From: an uncultured Mailhella sp.
Lineage (GTDB): Bacteria; Desulfobacterota; Desulfovibrionia; Desulfovibrionales; Desulfovibrionaceae
Assembly (NCBI RefSeq): GCF_963931295.1
Contig: NZ_OZ007001.1
Coordinates: 2,187,001-2,251,000, forward strand
DNA: 64,000 nucleotides
Reading direction: 5' to 3'
The position numbers and the translations under genes are program-made. The notes beneath the pieces are model-generated. The model had not been told where the DNA came from. It saw only the letters and a list, made by a program, of their open reading frames with translations, and ran no database searches. This document shows, in pieces, positions 45,795 to 54,510 of this stretch. Each line of letters begins with the position of its first letter. Position 1 is the stretch's first letter.

Positions 45795-46823
45795 TCAGGC
45801 GAGCATGGTTTTCAGTTCTTCGAGCATGCGTTCCGGTTCAATGCCCGTGATGCAGGCGTTGCCCCTGGGGCAGGTGCCGGAGCCGTGCAGCGAGCAGGGG
45901 CGGCACGGCATGTCGAGCTGCACCACGCGGTCGTGCTCGCCGGAAGGGAAGAAGCCCCATTCCTTGCAGGTGGGGCCGAACATGGCAAGCGCGGGCGTGC
46001 CCACGGCGGTGGCGAGGTGCATGGGGCCGGAATCGCCGGTCACGAGCACGTCGGCAACGGAGGTCAGGGCGCACAGTTCGCGCAGGCCGGTCTTGTTGAT
46101 GAAGCTGCGGGGGTGTTCCTCTTCGGGCATGTCGTCGCCCTGGCCCACCCAGAAGTAGCTGATGCCCTCGTTGCGGAGCAGCGCGGCAAAGCGCAGCCAG
46201 GTTTCCATGGGCCAGGTTTTGGCCTCGTGGGTGGCAAAGGGGTGCAGCGCCACGATGGGCGCGCCTTCGGCCTGAAGGGGGGCAAGCAGTTCTTCCGCAT
46301 GGGTGATTTCGTCCTGCGTAAGAAAGACGCGGGGGCGGAGTTCCGCGGCGGAGGGCACGTTCTCCTTGTCGTACAGGCCGATGGCGTAGCGCTGGGGAAC
46401 GCTGTAGCGGCGCAGCTCTTCGCCGAAGAAGCGCCCCTTGCTCCACAGAAAGATGCGGCGGGCCAGCGCCATTTTGTTGTAGCAGATGATGGCGTCGCGC
46501 CAGATGCGCGCCAGCATGGCGGAACGCAGATTGCGATGCAGGTCAAGCAGCGGGGAATCGCGATATTTTTCCATGATGCCGCGGAAGATGACGGCCTGCG
46601 TCTGCCCGTGCAGATCGTTGTCGTCAAAGCCGATGACGTTGAGCACGGCGGGATTGTGATCGAACAGCGGCTCGAAGGCTTCTTTGGTGATGACGGTGAA
46701 CATGGTTCCGTGCTTTTCGTGCCAGTCGAGAAGAACGCCCGTGGTGAGCGCCACGTCGCCCAGGGAGCTGAAGCGCACGGCCACCATGTGCTTGTTGCTT
46801 ATTTTGGAAGAATAACGTGCCAT
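45795..46823 (-). CDS. Heptosyltransferase-like glycosyltransferase (family 9)
   Basis: A 342-aa cytoplasmic enzyme of the WaaC/WaaF/WaaQ type that adds heptose from an ADP-heptose donor to LPS core. MVAVRFSSLGDVALTTGVL matches the N-terminal acceptor-side motif. IVALHPFATHEAKTWP (nucleotide sugar binding), VADVLVTGDSGPMHLATAVGTPALAMFGPT and C-terminal CRPCSLHGSGTCPRG are conserved in the family. The start at 46823 (MARYSS) follows a weak AGG. An ORF start 21 codons earlier is possible. Which heptose it adds is unclear. Confidence 0.85.
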   Translation of the reverse strand: MARYSSKISNKHMVAVRFSSLGDVALTTGVLLDWHEKHGTMFTVITKEAFEPLFDHNPAVLNVIGFDDNDLHGQTQAVIFRGIMEKYRDSPLLDLHRNLRSAMLARIWRDAIICYNKMALARRIFLWSKGRFFGEELRRYSVPQRYAIGLYDKENVPSAAELRPRVFLTQDEITHAEELLAPLQAEGAPIVALHPFATHEAKTWPMETWLRFAALLRNEGISYFWVGQGDDMPEEEHPRSFINKTGLRELCALTSVADVLVTGDSGPMHLATAVGTPALAMFGPTCKEWGFFPSGEHDRVVQLDMPCRPCSLHGSGTCPRGNACITGIEPERMLEELKTMLA

Positions 46824-47260
46824 ACTGACCTGCCTGTGAATGAGACTTCCGTCCGCCGGAGAAGGGATGCGGACGAAGGACGCCATGGCGTGAACGTCGG
46901 GCGCTTCCCGAACATTCCGGACGCCGTGACTTCTTTGTAGTTTTCAGGGGCGCGCGCGTCAACCGCGGGCGCGGCGACGAGCGGCTGCCTCACTCCGGCC
47001 GCAGAAAAGGCGCGTTTCCGGAATGGCCGGGGCGTGCGCCGAAAAGGCCCGGGACTGCCGAAGCGTGCGTGCGCAGGTTGCGGGGCTGTTCTGTGCCGGG
47101 AATGGCCGCAGGGAACCCCCTTTTCCGCAGCGGCGCGGGCGCGTTCCCCGGAAGGCGCGGGGGGCTGGAAACGGAGGATTTCCGCGCCGCCGTCGCCGGG
47201 GGAGTCGATGACGGCGGGCATGTATCGGAAGAGGCGCGGAGGAGCGTGGTTTGCTGCGCC
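46824..47260. other. Spacer between the heptosyltransferase gene and the upp terminator
   Basis: Very GC-rich, with no supported gene. Confidence 0.5.
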
Positions 47261-47294
47261 GAAAAAAGGCCCGGAGGGCGAACCCTTCGGGCCT
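47261..47294 (-). terminator. Intrinsic terminator after upp
   Basis: A 12-bp stem (47267-47278 with 47283-47294) around CGAA, then six T on the minus strand. Confidence 0.88.
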
Positions 47295-47334
47295 GACGAG
47301 CGGACGATGAGAACATCGGCGCCGGGAATCGGCG

Positions 47335-47961
47335 CTACTTGGTGCCGAAGATGCGGTCGCCGGCGTCGCCGAGACCGGGAATGATGTAGCCGTTTTCGTT
47401 GAGGTGATCGTCGAGGGCGGCGGCGTAGATTTCCACGTCGGGATGCTTGTCGAGCACGGCCTTCACGCCTTCGGGAGCGGCCACGAGGTTGAGGGAACAG
47501 ATATGCTTGCAGCCTTCCTTCTTGAGCACGTCGATGGCGGCGATGAGCGAGCCGCCGGTGGCCAGCATGGGATCAAGAATGATGGCCACGCGCTGATCGA
47601 TGCGACGGGCCAGCTTCTTGTAGTATTCCACGGGTTCCAGGGTTTCTTCGTTGCGGTACATACCGAGCACGCTGATCTTCGCGCCGGGAACCATGTCGAG
47701 CACGCCGTCCATGAGGCCGAGTCCTGCGCGGAGAATGGGCACGATGGTGATCATCTTGCCGGCGAGGTAATCGACTTCCACCTGTCCGGCCCAGCCTTTG
47801 ACCGTCTTCTTTTCCGTGGGGAGGTTTTTCGTGGCCTCATAGGTGAGAAGGCGGGCCACTTCCTTGGAGAGCATGCGGAATTCGCTGGTGGACGTGCTTT
47901 CCTTGCGGAGCAGACCGAGCTTGTGCCGGATGAGAGGATGATCGACGATATGAAGAGCCAT
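47335..47961 (-). CDS. upp: Uracil phosphoribosyltransferase
   Basis: A 208-aa salvage enzyme that joins uracil to PRPP to form [18 protein letters not shown] at the start, [25 protein letters not shown], the PRPP-binding [11 protein letters not shown] and the C-terminal uracil site [14 protein letters not shown] are all present. AAGGA lies 8 bases upstream of the ATG at 47961. The length is that of the family. It is monocistronic. Confidence 0.95.
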   Translation of the reverse strand: MALHIVDHPLIRHKLGLLRKESTSTSEFRMLSKEVARLLTYEATKNLPTEKKTVKGWAGQVEVDYLAGKMITIVPILRAGLGLMDGVLDMVPGAKISVLGMYRNEETLEPVEYYKKLARRIDQRVAIILDPMLATGGSLIAAIDVLKKEGCKHICSLNLVAAPEGVKAVLDKHPDVEIYAAALDDHLNENGYIIPGLGDAGDRIFGTK

Positions 47962-48696
47962 GGCGTGAATCCTTTGTTGAAGGAGCGCGGATGCGCAGGG
48001 TACACAGATTATTCTCTCGTTATAGCCGGGGCTTCCCTGCGCCGTCAAGGCGGACGTTTTTCTGCCGACGCCTTCGGGGATGTCGTTGCGGGGCAAGGGG
48101 TTCGGGCTTGTTCCCGTGTTTTGTTTCGGGACAAGGCGTCCGTTTGGAGGCTGGTCGGCACGCAAGGGCAGGGCGTTTTCACGGAGGTTTTTTTCGGACG
48201 CCGTTCGGCGGGGGGGCGGAAGCATCGCCGGAAAGAAGCGGCTGGAAGAACCTCCGGAAAGTGCATCTCTCGCGTGTTCTTTTCAAAAGCCGTCCCTCTC
48301 AGGAACCGCGTTTCCCTGAGAGAAGCTCCTTGCGGGGCTTGCCTTGCTGAATGCGTCCTCTGATGTCTCCCCTGTAGGAAGCTGAGCTTGCGAACTTTTG
48401 CTCTGCGATGCCCGTCGCTTCGGAAACGTTCCGTCCCTGCTTTCCCTCTCTGCATCCTATTGAGGCCGGTATCGAAGAGTGGCTCCCCGGCATGAACTGA
48501 CGGCGAGCTCCCCCGCTCTGCATCGGACGGCAGTGGGGAACGTTGTTTCTTCGGCGCATGGGGCAGGGGCGGCGGAAAAGCGGGGAGGGACCCGTTTTTC
48601 TCCGGAGCGTTCGGCAGGCGGCGAGAGAACGGGTAAAAGTCGTTTCCCGGAATTCTCGGCAGAGAGGCAGCAGGGCGGAATTTTTCCCCGGAGCGC
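47962..48696. other. Spacer between upp and the dsr operon terminator
   Basis: About 735 bp, with no supported gene and several accidental open frames on both strands. No promoter for upp could be fixed with confidence. Confidence 0.5.
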
Positions 48697-48730
48697 AAAA
48701 ACGCCCGGACGGCGAACCGTCCGGGCGTTT
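48697..48730 (-). terminator. Intrinsic terminator of the dsrMKJOP operon
   Basis: A 14-bp perfect stem (48699-48712 with 48717-48730) around CGAA, then T on the minus strand, 40 bp beyond dsrP. Confidence 0.88.
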
Positions 48731-48770
48731 GAAACCGCAGAGACGAGGCGGCCGGTTGCCCGGCGACCCG

Positions 48771-49949
48771 TTATTCGGCGAGTTCGAAGGGCTCGCCGCC
48801 TTCGCGCTTCATTTCAATGGCGATCTTCCACAGCAGGGTGACCACGAGGGCTCCCACGGCGAAGATGCCGAGGCCGATGGAGACTTCCCAGAAGGTGGGG
48901 GTGTAGACTTCATAGGTCTCGTAGGGGGTGGGGGCAAAGCCGCCGATGAGCAGGCCGAGGCCCTTGTCGATCCAGGAGGCGATGACGAGCATCACGAGCG
49001 CCCAGGGCAGAATCTTCATGTTGTTGCGGAACTTGGGAATGGCCAGCAGGAAGATGCTCACGAAGGCGAGCACCACGGCCACCCACATCCAGCCGTTGAG
49101 CCACACGTTGAGGCCTTCATGACCGTTGAAGATGAAGGTGATGGGGTGCTGATGGCCGGGAATGCCGCTGTAGAAGGCGGTGAACAGTTCGAGCACGTAG
49201 AAGAACATGTTCAGGCCCATGGCGTAGGCGATGGTGAGGGACAGGGACTTCACCACGTCCTTGCCGGGATTGAAGCCGGTGAGGCGCTTCAGGAGCAGCA
49301 GGGCGAGCAGCAGGATGGAAGGACCGGCGCAGAACGCGGAAGCCAGGAAGCGGGCGGCCATGATGGCGGAGAGCCAGTAGTGGCGTCCGGGCAGACCTGC
49401 GTACAGGAAGGCGGTCACGGTGTGGATGGAGAAGGCCCAGAAGATGGACACGACCACGAGCACCTTGACCCAGCGGGGCACGGGCACGTGACGACTTTCA
49501 TGTTCGAGGGAGGTCCAGCCGATGACGGCGTTGAGCAGCAGGTAGCCGCAAAGCACCGTGGCGTCCCAGAACATGACCGAGTTCGGCGTGGGATGCAGAA
49601 TGATGTTCAGCACGCGCTGCGGCTGGCCCATATCCACCACGATGAAGAGCATGCACATGATGACCGCGCCGATGGCGAGGAATTCTGCGAACACGATCAC
49701 GCGGTGATAGGGATGATAGTGATGGAAGGTGGCGGGCAGAACCAGCATCACGGCCGCGGCGGCCACGCCCACCAGATAGGTGAACTGGGCGATGTAGAAG
49801 CCCCACGAGGTGTTGCGGGTAAGACCGGTCATCTGCAGACCGTAGATGAGCTGGAACACATAGACGATGAAGGCATAGCCTATGATGGCCAGCAGGAAGA
49901 GAATCCACAGATAATACTTGGGAGAACCCTTGAGAACTTTTTCAACCAT
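48771..49949 (-). CDS. dsrP: DsrP, integral membrane menaquinol-reactive subunit
   Basis: A 392-aa protein with about ten hydrophobic helices of the NrfD/PsrC type. It is expected to exchange electrons with menaquinone on the periplasmic side and pass them to DsrO and DsrJ. The quinol-site region NTSWGFYIAQFTYLVGVAAAAV is typical of NrfD-like proteins. The ATG at 49949 follows 9 bases after dsrO, with GAGGGAACC upstream. It is the last gene of the operon. Confidence 0.93.
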   Translation of the reverse strand: MVEKVLKGSPKYYLWILFLLAIIGYAFIVYVFQLIYGLQMTGLTRNTSWGFYIAQFTYLVGVAAAAVMLVLPATFHHYHPYHRVIVFAEFLAIGAVIMCMLFIVVDMGQPQRVLNIILHPTPNSVMFWDATVLCGYLLLNAVIGWTSLEHESRHVPVPRWVKVLVVVSIFWAFSIHTVTAFLYAGLPGRHYWLSAIMAARFLASAFCAGPSILLLALLLLKRLTGFNPGKDVVKSLSLTIAYAMGLNMFFYVLELFTAFYSGIPGHQHPITFIFNGHEGLNVWLNGWMWVAVVLAFVSIFLLAIPKFRNNMKILPWALVMLVIASWIDKGLGLLIGGFAPTPYETYEVYTPTFWEVSIGLGIFAVGALVVTLLWKIAIEMKREGGEPFELAE

Positions 49950-49958
49950 GGTTCCCTC

Positions 49959-50717
49959 CTAGATGATGTAGTAAACGCCGGGATCGGTGCCCAGATCGGG
50001 CTTGCGGCGCATGCTGAAGTTCTTGGCGAGGACACGACGGACGATGGAGTTCGGGTCGTTGAGGTCGCCGAACATGATGGCGCCGTTGGAAGCCTCGACA
50101 CAGGCGGGCATGAGTCCCTTTTCCAGACGTTCGGCGCAGAAGGTGCACTTTTCCACCACGCCGCGCATGCGGGTGGGGTAGGCGGGATTCAGGTCCTTGA
50201 TGAAGGGACGCGGATCCTGGAAGTTGAAGCTTCTGGAGCCGTAGGGGCAGGCGGCCATGCAGAAGCGGCAGCCCACGCAGCGGTGATAGTCGATGGCCAC
50301 GAGGCCGCCTTCCGTCTTGTAGGTGGCGCCGGCGGGGCAGACGCGCACGCAGGAAGGATTGGTGCAGTGGTTGCACAGCAGGAAGAAGCGGCGGTCCTCG
50401 ATGTTTTCGGGAAGCATCGGGGCGGGATCGTTGGCGAAGGCGTGTTCAAAGGTGTCGTCCCAGATCCACTTCACTTCGTGCTTGCCGGGAATGGTGGGCA
50501 CGTTGTGCACCTTGTGGCAGGCTTCCACGATGGGGCGCATGTCTTCCACCGTCTGAATGCGGCGGGTGTCGATGACCATGGCCCAGCGTTTTGCCTTCCG
50601 TTCCTCGGGATAGGCTTCATAGGAGGCCTTGGCCGCTTCCGCGCGGGCCGCTCCCGCAGCCAGGGCGAAGGTGGACAGGCCTGCGACCTTGAGAAAATAA
50701 CGTCTACTCGAATTCAT
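49959..50717 (-). CDS. dsrO: DsrO, periplasmic ferredoxin-like subunit
   Basis: A 252-aa protein with a Tat signal (SRRYFLKVAGLST) and three ferredoxin cluster sets: CNHCTNPSCVRVCPAGA, CVGCRFCMAACPYG and CTFCAERLEKGLMPACVEA. It sits on the periplasmic face with DsrJ and DsrP. Its first 14 bases overlap the end of dsrJ. Confidence 0.93.
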   Translation of the reverse strand: MNSSRRYFLKVAGLSTFALAAGAARAEAAKASYEAYPEERKAKRWAMVIDTRRIQTVEDMRPIVEACHKVHNVPTIPGKHEVKWIWDDTFEHAFANDPAPMLPENIEDRRFFLLCNHCTNPSCVRVCPAGATYKTEGGLVAIDYHRCVGCRFCMAACPYGSRSFNFQDPRPFIKDLNPAYPTRMRGVVEKCTFCAERLEKGLMPACVEASNGAIMFGDLNDPNSIVRRVLAKNFSMRRKPDLGTDPGVYYII

Positions 50718-51120
50718 GATTGTTCCCCTGGGGTACGACGTGGCAGTCCCAGCAGTACGGGTTCACGCTGTTGGCGTTGTGGCACTTGTCGCAGAATTCG
50801 GCCTTGTTGCTGTGGCAGGCCATGCAGGTGTTCTGCAGACTGGTTTCCCATTTCTTGCCGTCGGAAGCGACGTAGATGCGCTTGTTTTCGCGCAGGGCCT
50901 TGTCGCGCCACTCAAGGAGCAGCTCCATATGGTTGGCGGCCATCCATTCTCTGGGCTCGATGCACTGGGTGCGTTCTTCGCCGAAGAAGGTGACGGGTTC
51001 CGTGGGGAGCTCCACCTTGACCTCTTCGTGACCGGAAGAAAGCATATTGATCCAGAAGGGCGCGGTGAACAGCCCGGCAAATACGATGATGCCGGGGATG
51101 ACGAATTTTGCGTTGTACAT
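50704..51120 (-). CDS. dsrJ: DsrJ, triheme cytochrome c
   Basis: A 138-aa protein anchored by an N-terminal hydrophobic helix (VIPGIIVFAGLFTAPFWI, uncleaved). Three CxxCH motifs bind heme: CMACH (C99), CDKCH (C110) and CWDCH (C123). Cys53 in RTQCIEP is the site that gives one heme its unusual His/Cys ligation in studied DsrJ. It would act in the periplasm. Its ATG directly follows the dsrK stop (TAAATG). Confidence 0.95.
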   Translation of the reverse strand: MYNAKFVIPGIIVFAGLFTAPFWINMLSSGHEEVKVELPTEPVTFFGEERTQCIEPREWMAANHMELLLEWRDKALRENKRIYVASDGKKWETSLQNTCMACHSNKAEFCDKCHNANSVNPYCWDCHVVPQGNNHEFE

Positions 51121-52755
51121 TTATGCTTCCTCCGAGGCGGCGGGATCTTCATCGGGGAAGGGCAGATCTTCCTGACGCAGGTCCATGGTGCGGGGAATTT
51201 CGCCCTTCATCACCAGGGCGTTGGCCACGAGTTCGTGCAGGCCGCTCACCGTGACGCCGGGAACCCAGTAGTCGACGAGCGGAGGCAGAGCCGCGCGGTC
51301 GAGGGCGCAGACGCAGCCCATCCAGTTCACGCCCTTGGTGTCGTGAACGTAGCGCAGGGCGTTGGCGCGGGGGAAGCCGCCGCGCAGACGCTGATCCATG
51401 ATTTCTTCGGCGTTCAGACCGGAGCCGGAACCGCAGCAGAAGGTTTCTTCACGGATGGTGTGCTCGGGCATTTCCACGAAGTTGTTGCAGACGTGCTTCA
51501 GGATGTAGCGGGGCTCTTCCAGAAGACCCATGGCGCGGGCCGGGTTGCAGGAGTCGTGCCAGGTGGTGATGATGTGGTTGTTGCGCTCGGGGCGCAGATT
51601 GAGCTTGTTGTGCTTGATGAGGTCGGCCGTGAATTCGGCGATGTGCACCATCTTGGTGGCGGCGGCGTTCTTGAACACCGTGCCGGTGATGGGCGAGACG
51701 GGCACTTCCATGTTGGGCGGGGTGGGGCCGTTGTAGGTGGCCATGTACTGGTTCACCACGCGCCACATGTGGCCGCATTCGCCGCCGAGAATCCACTTGA
51801 CGCCGAGGCGTTCGGCTTCCGCGTACATTTTGGCGTTCAGCTTCTTGGCCACGTCGAAGGAGACGAAGGAGCCGAAGTTGCCGCCTTCGGAAGCGTAGGT
51901 GGAAAGCGTGTAGTCCAGGCCGATTTCATGGAACAGCATGAGGTAGCCCATGAAGGTGTAGATGCCGGGATCGGCGAAGTAGTCGCCCGAGGGGGTGATG
52001 AAGATGACTTCATGACCCTTTTCGTTCCACGGCGGATCCACGCGGATGCCAGTGATGGTCTCGATGTCGTCGCAGAGGAATTCCACGATTTCGCGCATGG
52101 AATGGGGCTGCACGCCGAGGTGGTTGCCGGTGCGGTTGCAGTCGTTCACCGAGTTCATGATCCAGTGGATGCCGAGACCGAGGTCAAGCAGCATCTGGCG
52201 CACGATGACCGTGATTTCGGCGGTGTCGATGCCGTAGGGGCAGAACAGGGAGCAGCGGCGGCACTCGGTGCACTGATAGAAGTAGATGAACCACTCCTTG
52301 ATCACGTCCTTGTCGAGCTTGCGGGCGCCGGCGAACTTGCCGAGCAGGCGGCCTGCGGTGGTGAAGTCCTTGCGGTACACCGAACGCAGAAGTTCGGCGC
52401 GCAGCACGGGCATGTTCTTGGGATCGTTGGTGCCGAGGAAGAAGTGGCACTTGTCGGCGCAGGCGCCGCAGCGCACGCAGCAGTCCATGAACACCTTGAG
52501 GGAACGATGCTTGTTCAGCGCGTCCTGCAGGGAGTTGTGGAGGATCTGTTCCCAGTTTTCGGGCAGTTCCCAGTCTTCGTTGTCGGGCGCCCAGTCATGG
52601 GCGTTCTCGAAGCCGAGTCCCTTCAGTATTTCCGTCTTGGCGGGATAGCAGAAGCTGCCGGGATGAAAATCCGGCTTGGTGTCCATCCAGCCCTCTTTGG
52701 GGAAGGAAGTGGGCGTGGCCGCCAGCAATTCTTCGGGTGTGGGCATTTTTGCCAT
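51121..52755 (-). CDS. dsrK: DsrK, HdrD-like catalytic subunit
   Basis: A 544-aa cytoplasmic iron-sulfur protein that reduces the DsrC trisulfide produced by sulfite reductase. Two ferredoxin sets (CCVRCGACADKCHFFLG and CTECRRCSLFCPYG) come first. CCG-type motifs for the unusual 4Fe-4S centre follow: HDSCNPAR and ETFCCGSGSG. The ATG at 52755 has AAGGAG upstream and lies 13 bases after dsrM. Confidence 0.95.
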   Translation of the reverse strand: MAKMPTPEELLAATPTSFPKEGWMDTKPDFHPGSFCYPAKTEILKGLGFENAHDWAPDNEDWELPENWEQILHNSLQDALNKHRSLKVFMDCCVRCGACADKCHFFLGTNDPKNMPVLRAELLRSVYRKDFTTAGRLLGKFAGARKLDKDVIKEWFIYFYQCTECRRCSLFCPYGIDTAEITVIVRQMLLDLGLGIHWIMNSVNDCNRTGNHLGVQPHSMREIVEFLCDDIETITGIRVDPPWNEKGHEVIFITPSGDYFADPGIYTFMGYLMLFHEIGLDYTLSTYASEGGNFGSFVSFDVAKKLNAKMYAEAERLGVKWILGGECGHMWRVVNQYMATYNGPTPPNMEVPVSPITGTVFKNAAATKMVHIAEFTADLIKHNKLNLRPERNNHIITTWHDSCNPARAMGLLEEPRYILKHVCNNFVEMPEHTIREETFCCGSGSGLNAEEIMDQRLRGGFPRANALRYVHDTKGVNWMGCVCALDRAALPPLVDYWVPGVTVSGLHELVANALVMKGEIPRTMDLRQEDLPFPDEDPAASEEA

Positions 52756-52768
52756 GACCAGTAACTCC

Positions 52769-53782
52769 TTAGGCTTCCGTCTTGGGTTCAGGCTGCTTTT
52801 CTACAGGGATGCCGGCCTCAACCATGGCTTCACGGAAATCATCTTCATATTCGGCGTAGGTGTGGTAGTTCTTGGGCGGGTTCCAGGGGTTCACGTGACG
52901 TTCTTCGCGGGTGTTGCACTTCATGTTGCGGGTGGGGCTCATGAAGACGCCGCCCATGTGCATGAGCTTGGAGAAGGGGAAGTAGATGAGCAGGGCGCTC
53001 ACCAGCGTGACGTGAATGAAGAAGATGGAGCCGATGCCGGAGGGATCCACGGGCTGCAGCGTGGCAAGGCCCATGATGACTTCCTTCACCTGATTGATGT
53101 CCACCTTGGAGATGTAGCGCATGCAGATGCCGGAACCGGCAATGGCGATGAGCAGAAACAGCGCAAAGTAGTCGGCGGGCAGCGAGATGTAGCGGAGCTT
53201 TTCGGTGCAGACGCGGCGCAGCAGCAGGAAGGCGAGAGCGCCGAGAATGAAGGCGTCGGTGAGGTAGAAGCGGGGAGCGCCTACCTGGAACACGCCGTCC
53301 ACGAATTCGATGACGGCAATGCACGCGGGCACCGGGTCAAGGAAGAAGCGGGCGTGGCGGATGATGATGACCAGCATGCTGTAATGGAACAGCAGGGCGA
53401 ACACCCACAGCCACTTGTTGGAAAAATAGGTGATGCGCGGCGTTCCGTCGATGGTGGTGCGTTCCGCGCGGGTGTTGCGGAACAGCGACCGGAAGGCGAA
53501 CACCTCGAGGATCATGCGGCCGACGACGGCGGGCGTGGTCCACGGGCATTCGAGACGGTTGGGCTTGATCCAGTCCAGAGAACGCTGCTGGCCCGCCACT
53601 GTGGGAATGGCGAACGGTACGGGCGATTTAGCCCAGCGAACGATCTTCCAGATGAAGCCGATGATGAACACAGCACCCGCTACCAGCGGCAAGATTACGC
53701 CGAGCAGATACTGCAGGCCAAGTGCTGACCCGGCCCATCCTATAAGCAGGATGAGCAGAGTGGCCGCAAATGCGATGGTCAT
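52769..53782 (-). CDS. dsrM: DsrM, NarI-like cytochrome b membrane subunit
   Basis: A 337-aa protein with about six hydrophobic helices and histidines spaced for two b hemes (LLFHYSML, FFIHVTL). It links the menaquinone pool to DsrK. Its first helix stretch (FAATLLILLIGWAG) serves as membrane start. The ATGA overlap with the upstream RsbRD-domain gene suggests coupled translation. Confidence 0.93.
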   Translation of the reverse strand: MTIAFAATLLILLIGWAGSALGLQYLLGVILPLVAGAVFIIGFIWKIVRWAKSPVPFAIPTVAGQQRSLDWIKPNRLECPWTTPAVVGRMILEVFAFRSLFRNTRAERTTIDGTPRITYFSNKWLWVFALLFHYSMLVIIIRHARFFLDPVPACIAVIEFVDGVFQVGAPRFYLTDAFILGALAFLLLRRVCTEKLRYISLPADYFALFLLIAIAGSGICMRYISKVDINQVKEVIMGLATLQPVDPSGIGSIFFIHVTLVSALLIYFPFSKLMHMGGVFMSPTRNMKCNTREERHVNPWNPPKNYHTYAEYEDDFREAMVEAGIPVEKQPEPKTEA

Positions 53783-54345
53783 TCCTCTACCCCTCGATTT
53801 TCAGTTTCAGGAGCAGATTCCGCCTGCTCCCTCCGAAGCTTGGCCAGTCGAATCACCTGCGACTGGCTTCGCTTTACTTCCTCCACTCGTATTCTGAACA
53901 CGCGTTCCCGCGCCTCGGAGTACATGTCCAGCGCCATGAGACCCAGGGTGTCGATTCTGGATTCCATGTCGAGGTACGCGTTCAGCATGTTCTGACCGGC
54001 AAGTTCCGGCTTCAGACATTCGGGCAGCACGTCGCTGCGCAGTATGTCCTTGAGCAGGTACAGCGCGCCCACGGCCTTGGCGGGGGGCATGTCCTGCACG
54101 GCGCGTATCCAGATGAGATCGTGAAGGGCCTGCTTCACGGTGTCGGGTTCGGCGTCCATGCCGATGACGGCGTCGAAGAGCACCGACGCCGAATGACGCG
54201 TCGTCTCTCCCACGGGATTGGCGAACCGGTCGCGGCTTGTCCGCATGAAGCCCTTGCTGTCAAGAGGATAGCTGGCAAAGAATCGGTTGACCCAGCGATC
54301 TACCAGCGCCTCGCGCCGATTGCTGCACAGTTCTGCGATGTCCAT
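53779..54345 (-). CDS. RsbRD-N-domain protein at the head of the dsr operon
   Basis: A 188-aa soluble helical protein resembling the RsbRD N-terminal (sensor) domain: LCSNRREALVDRWVNRFFASYP, HSASVLFDAVIGMD, LKDILRSDVLPECL and ALDMYSEARERVFRIRVEEVKRSQ. The STAS domain of RsbR proteins is missing. Its end overlaps dsrM by 4 bases, so it is translated with the operon. A similar gene is known to stand before dsrM in other Desulfovibrio; its job is unknown, but it might bind heme or sense redox state. No ribosome binding site of note. Confidence 0.75.
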   Translation of the reverse strand: MDIAELCSNRREALVDRWVNRFFASYPLDSKGFMRTSRDRFANPVGETTRHSASVLFDAVIGMDAEPDTVKQALHDLIWIRAVQDMPPAKAVGALYLLKDILRSDVLPECLKPELAGQNMLNAYLDMESRIDTLGLMALDMYSEARERVFRIRVEEVKRSQSQVIRLAKLRREQAESAPETENRGVEE

Positions 54346-54510
54346 GTATGCCTGCGTGAATAATGGTGAAAAGCTGCGGCCGGAAAATGACCGCTAATTT
54401 GGCAGAGGTTAGCTTAAGTTTCGGCAAGAGACAAGTCGGCATTATTGCCTATTGAAGGCATTTTCCCTGCAATGTCGGCGAATTGAAAAAAAAATGAGTC
54501 TTTGTGAAGC
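54346..54510. other. Upstream region of the dsr operon
   Basis: A 165-bp A/T-richer spacer between the VKOR-like gene and the operon. On the minus strand TTGTCT near 54432 and TAACCT near 54409 (17-base spacer) form the best promoter candidate. A GGCA/TGCC palindrome lies at 54437-54448. Neither is certain. Confidence 0.35.

Noticed and set aside
48543..50993. 816-codon + strand open frame
   Set aside because: It lies antisense to dsrP and dsrO, which are certain by motif.
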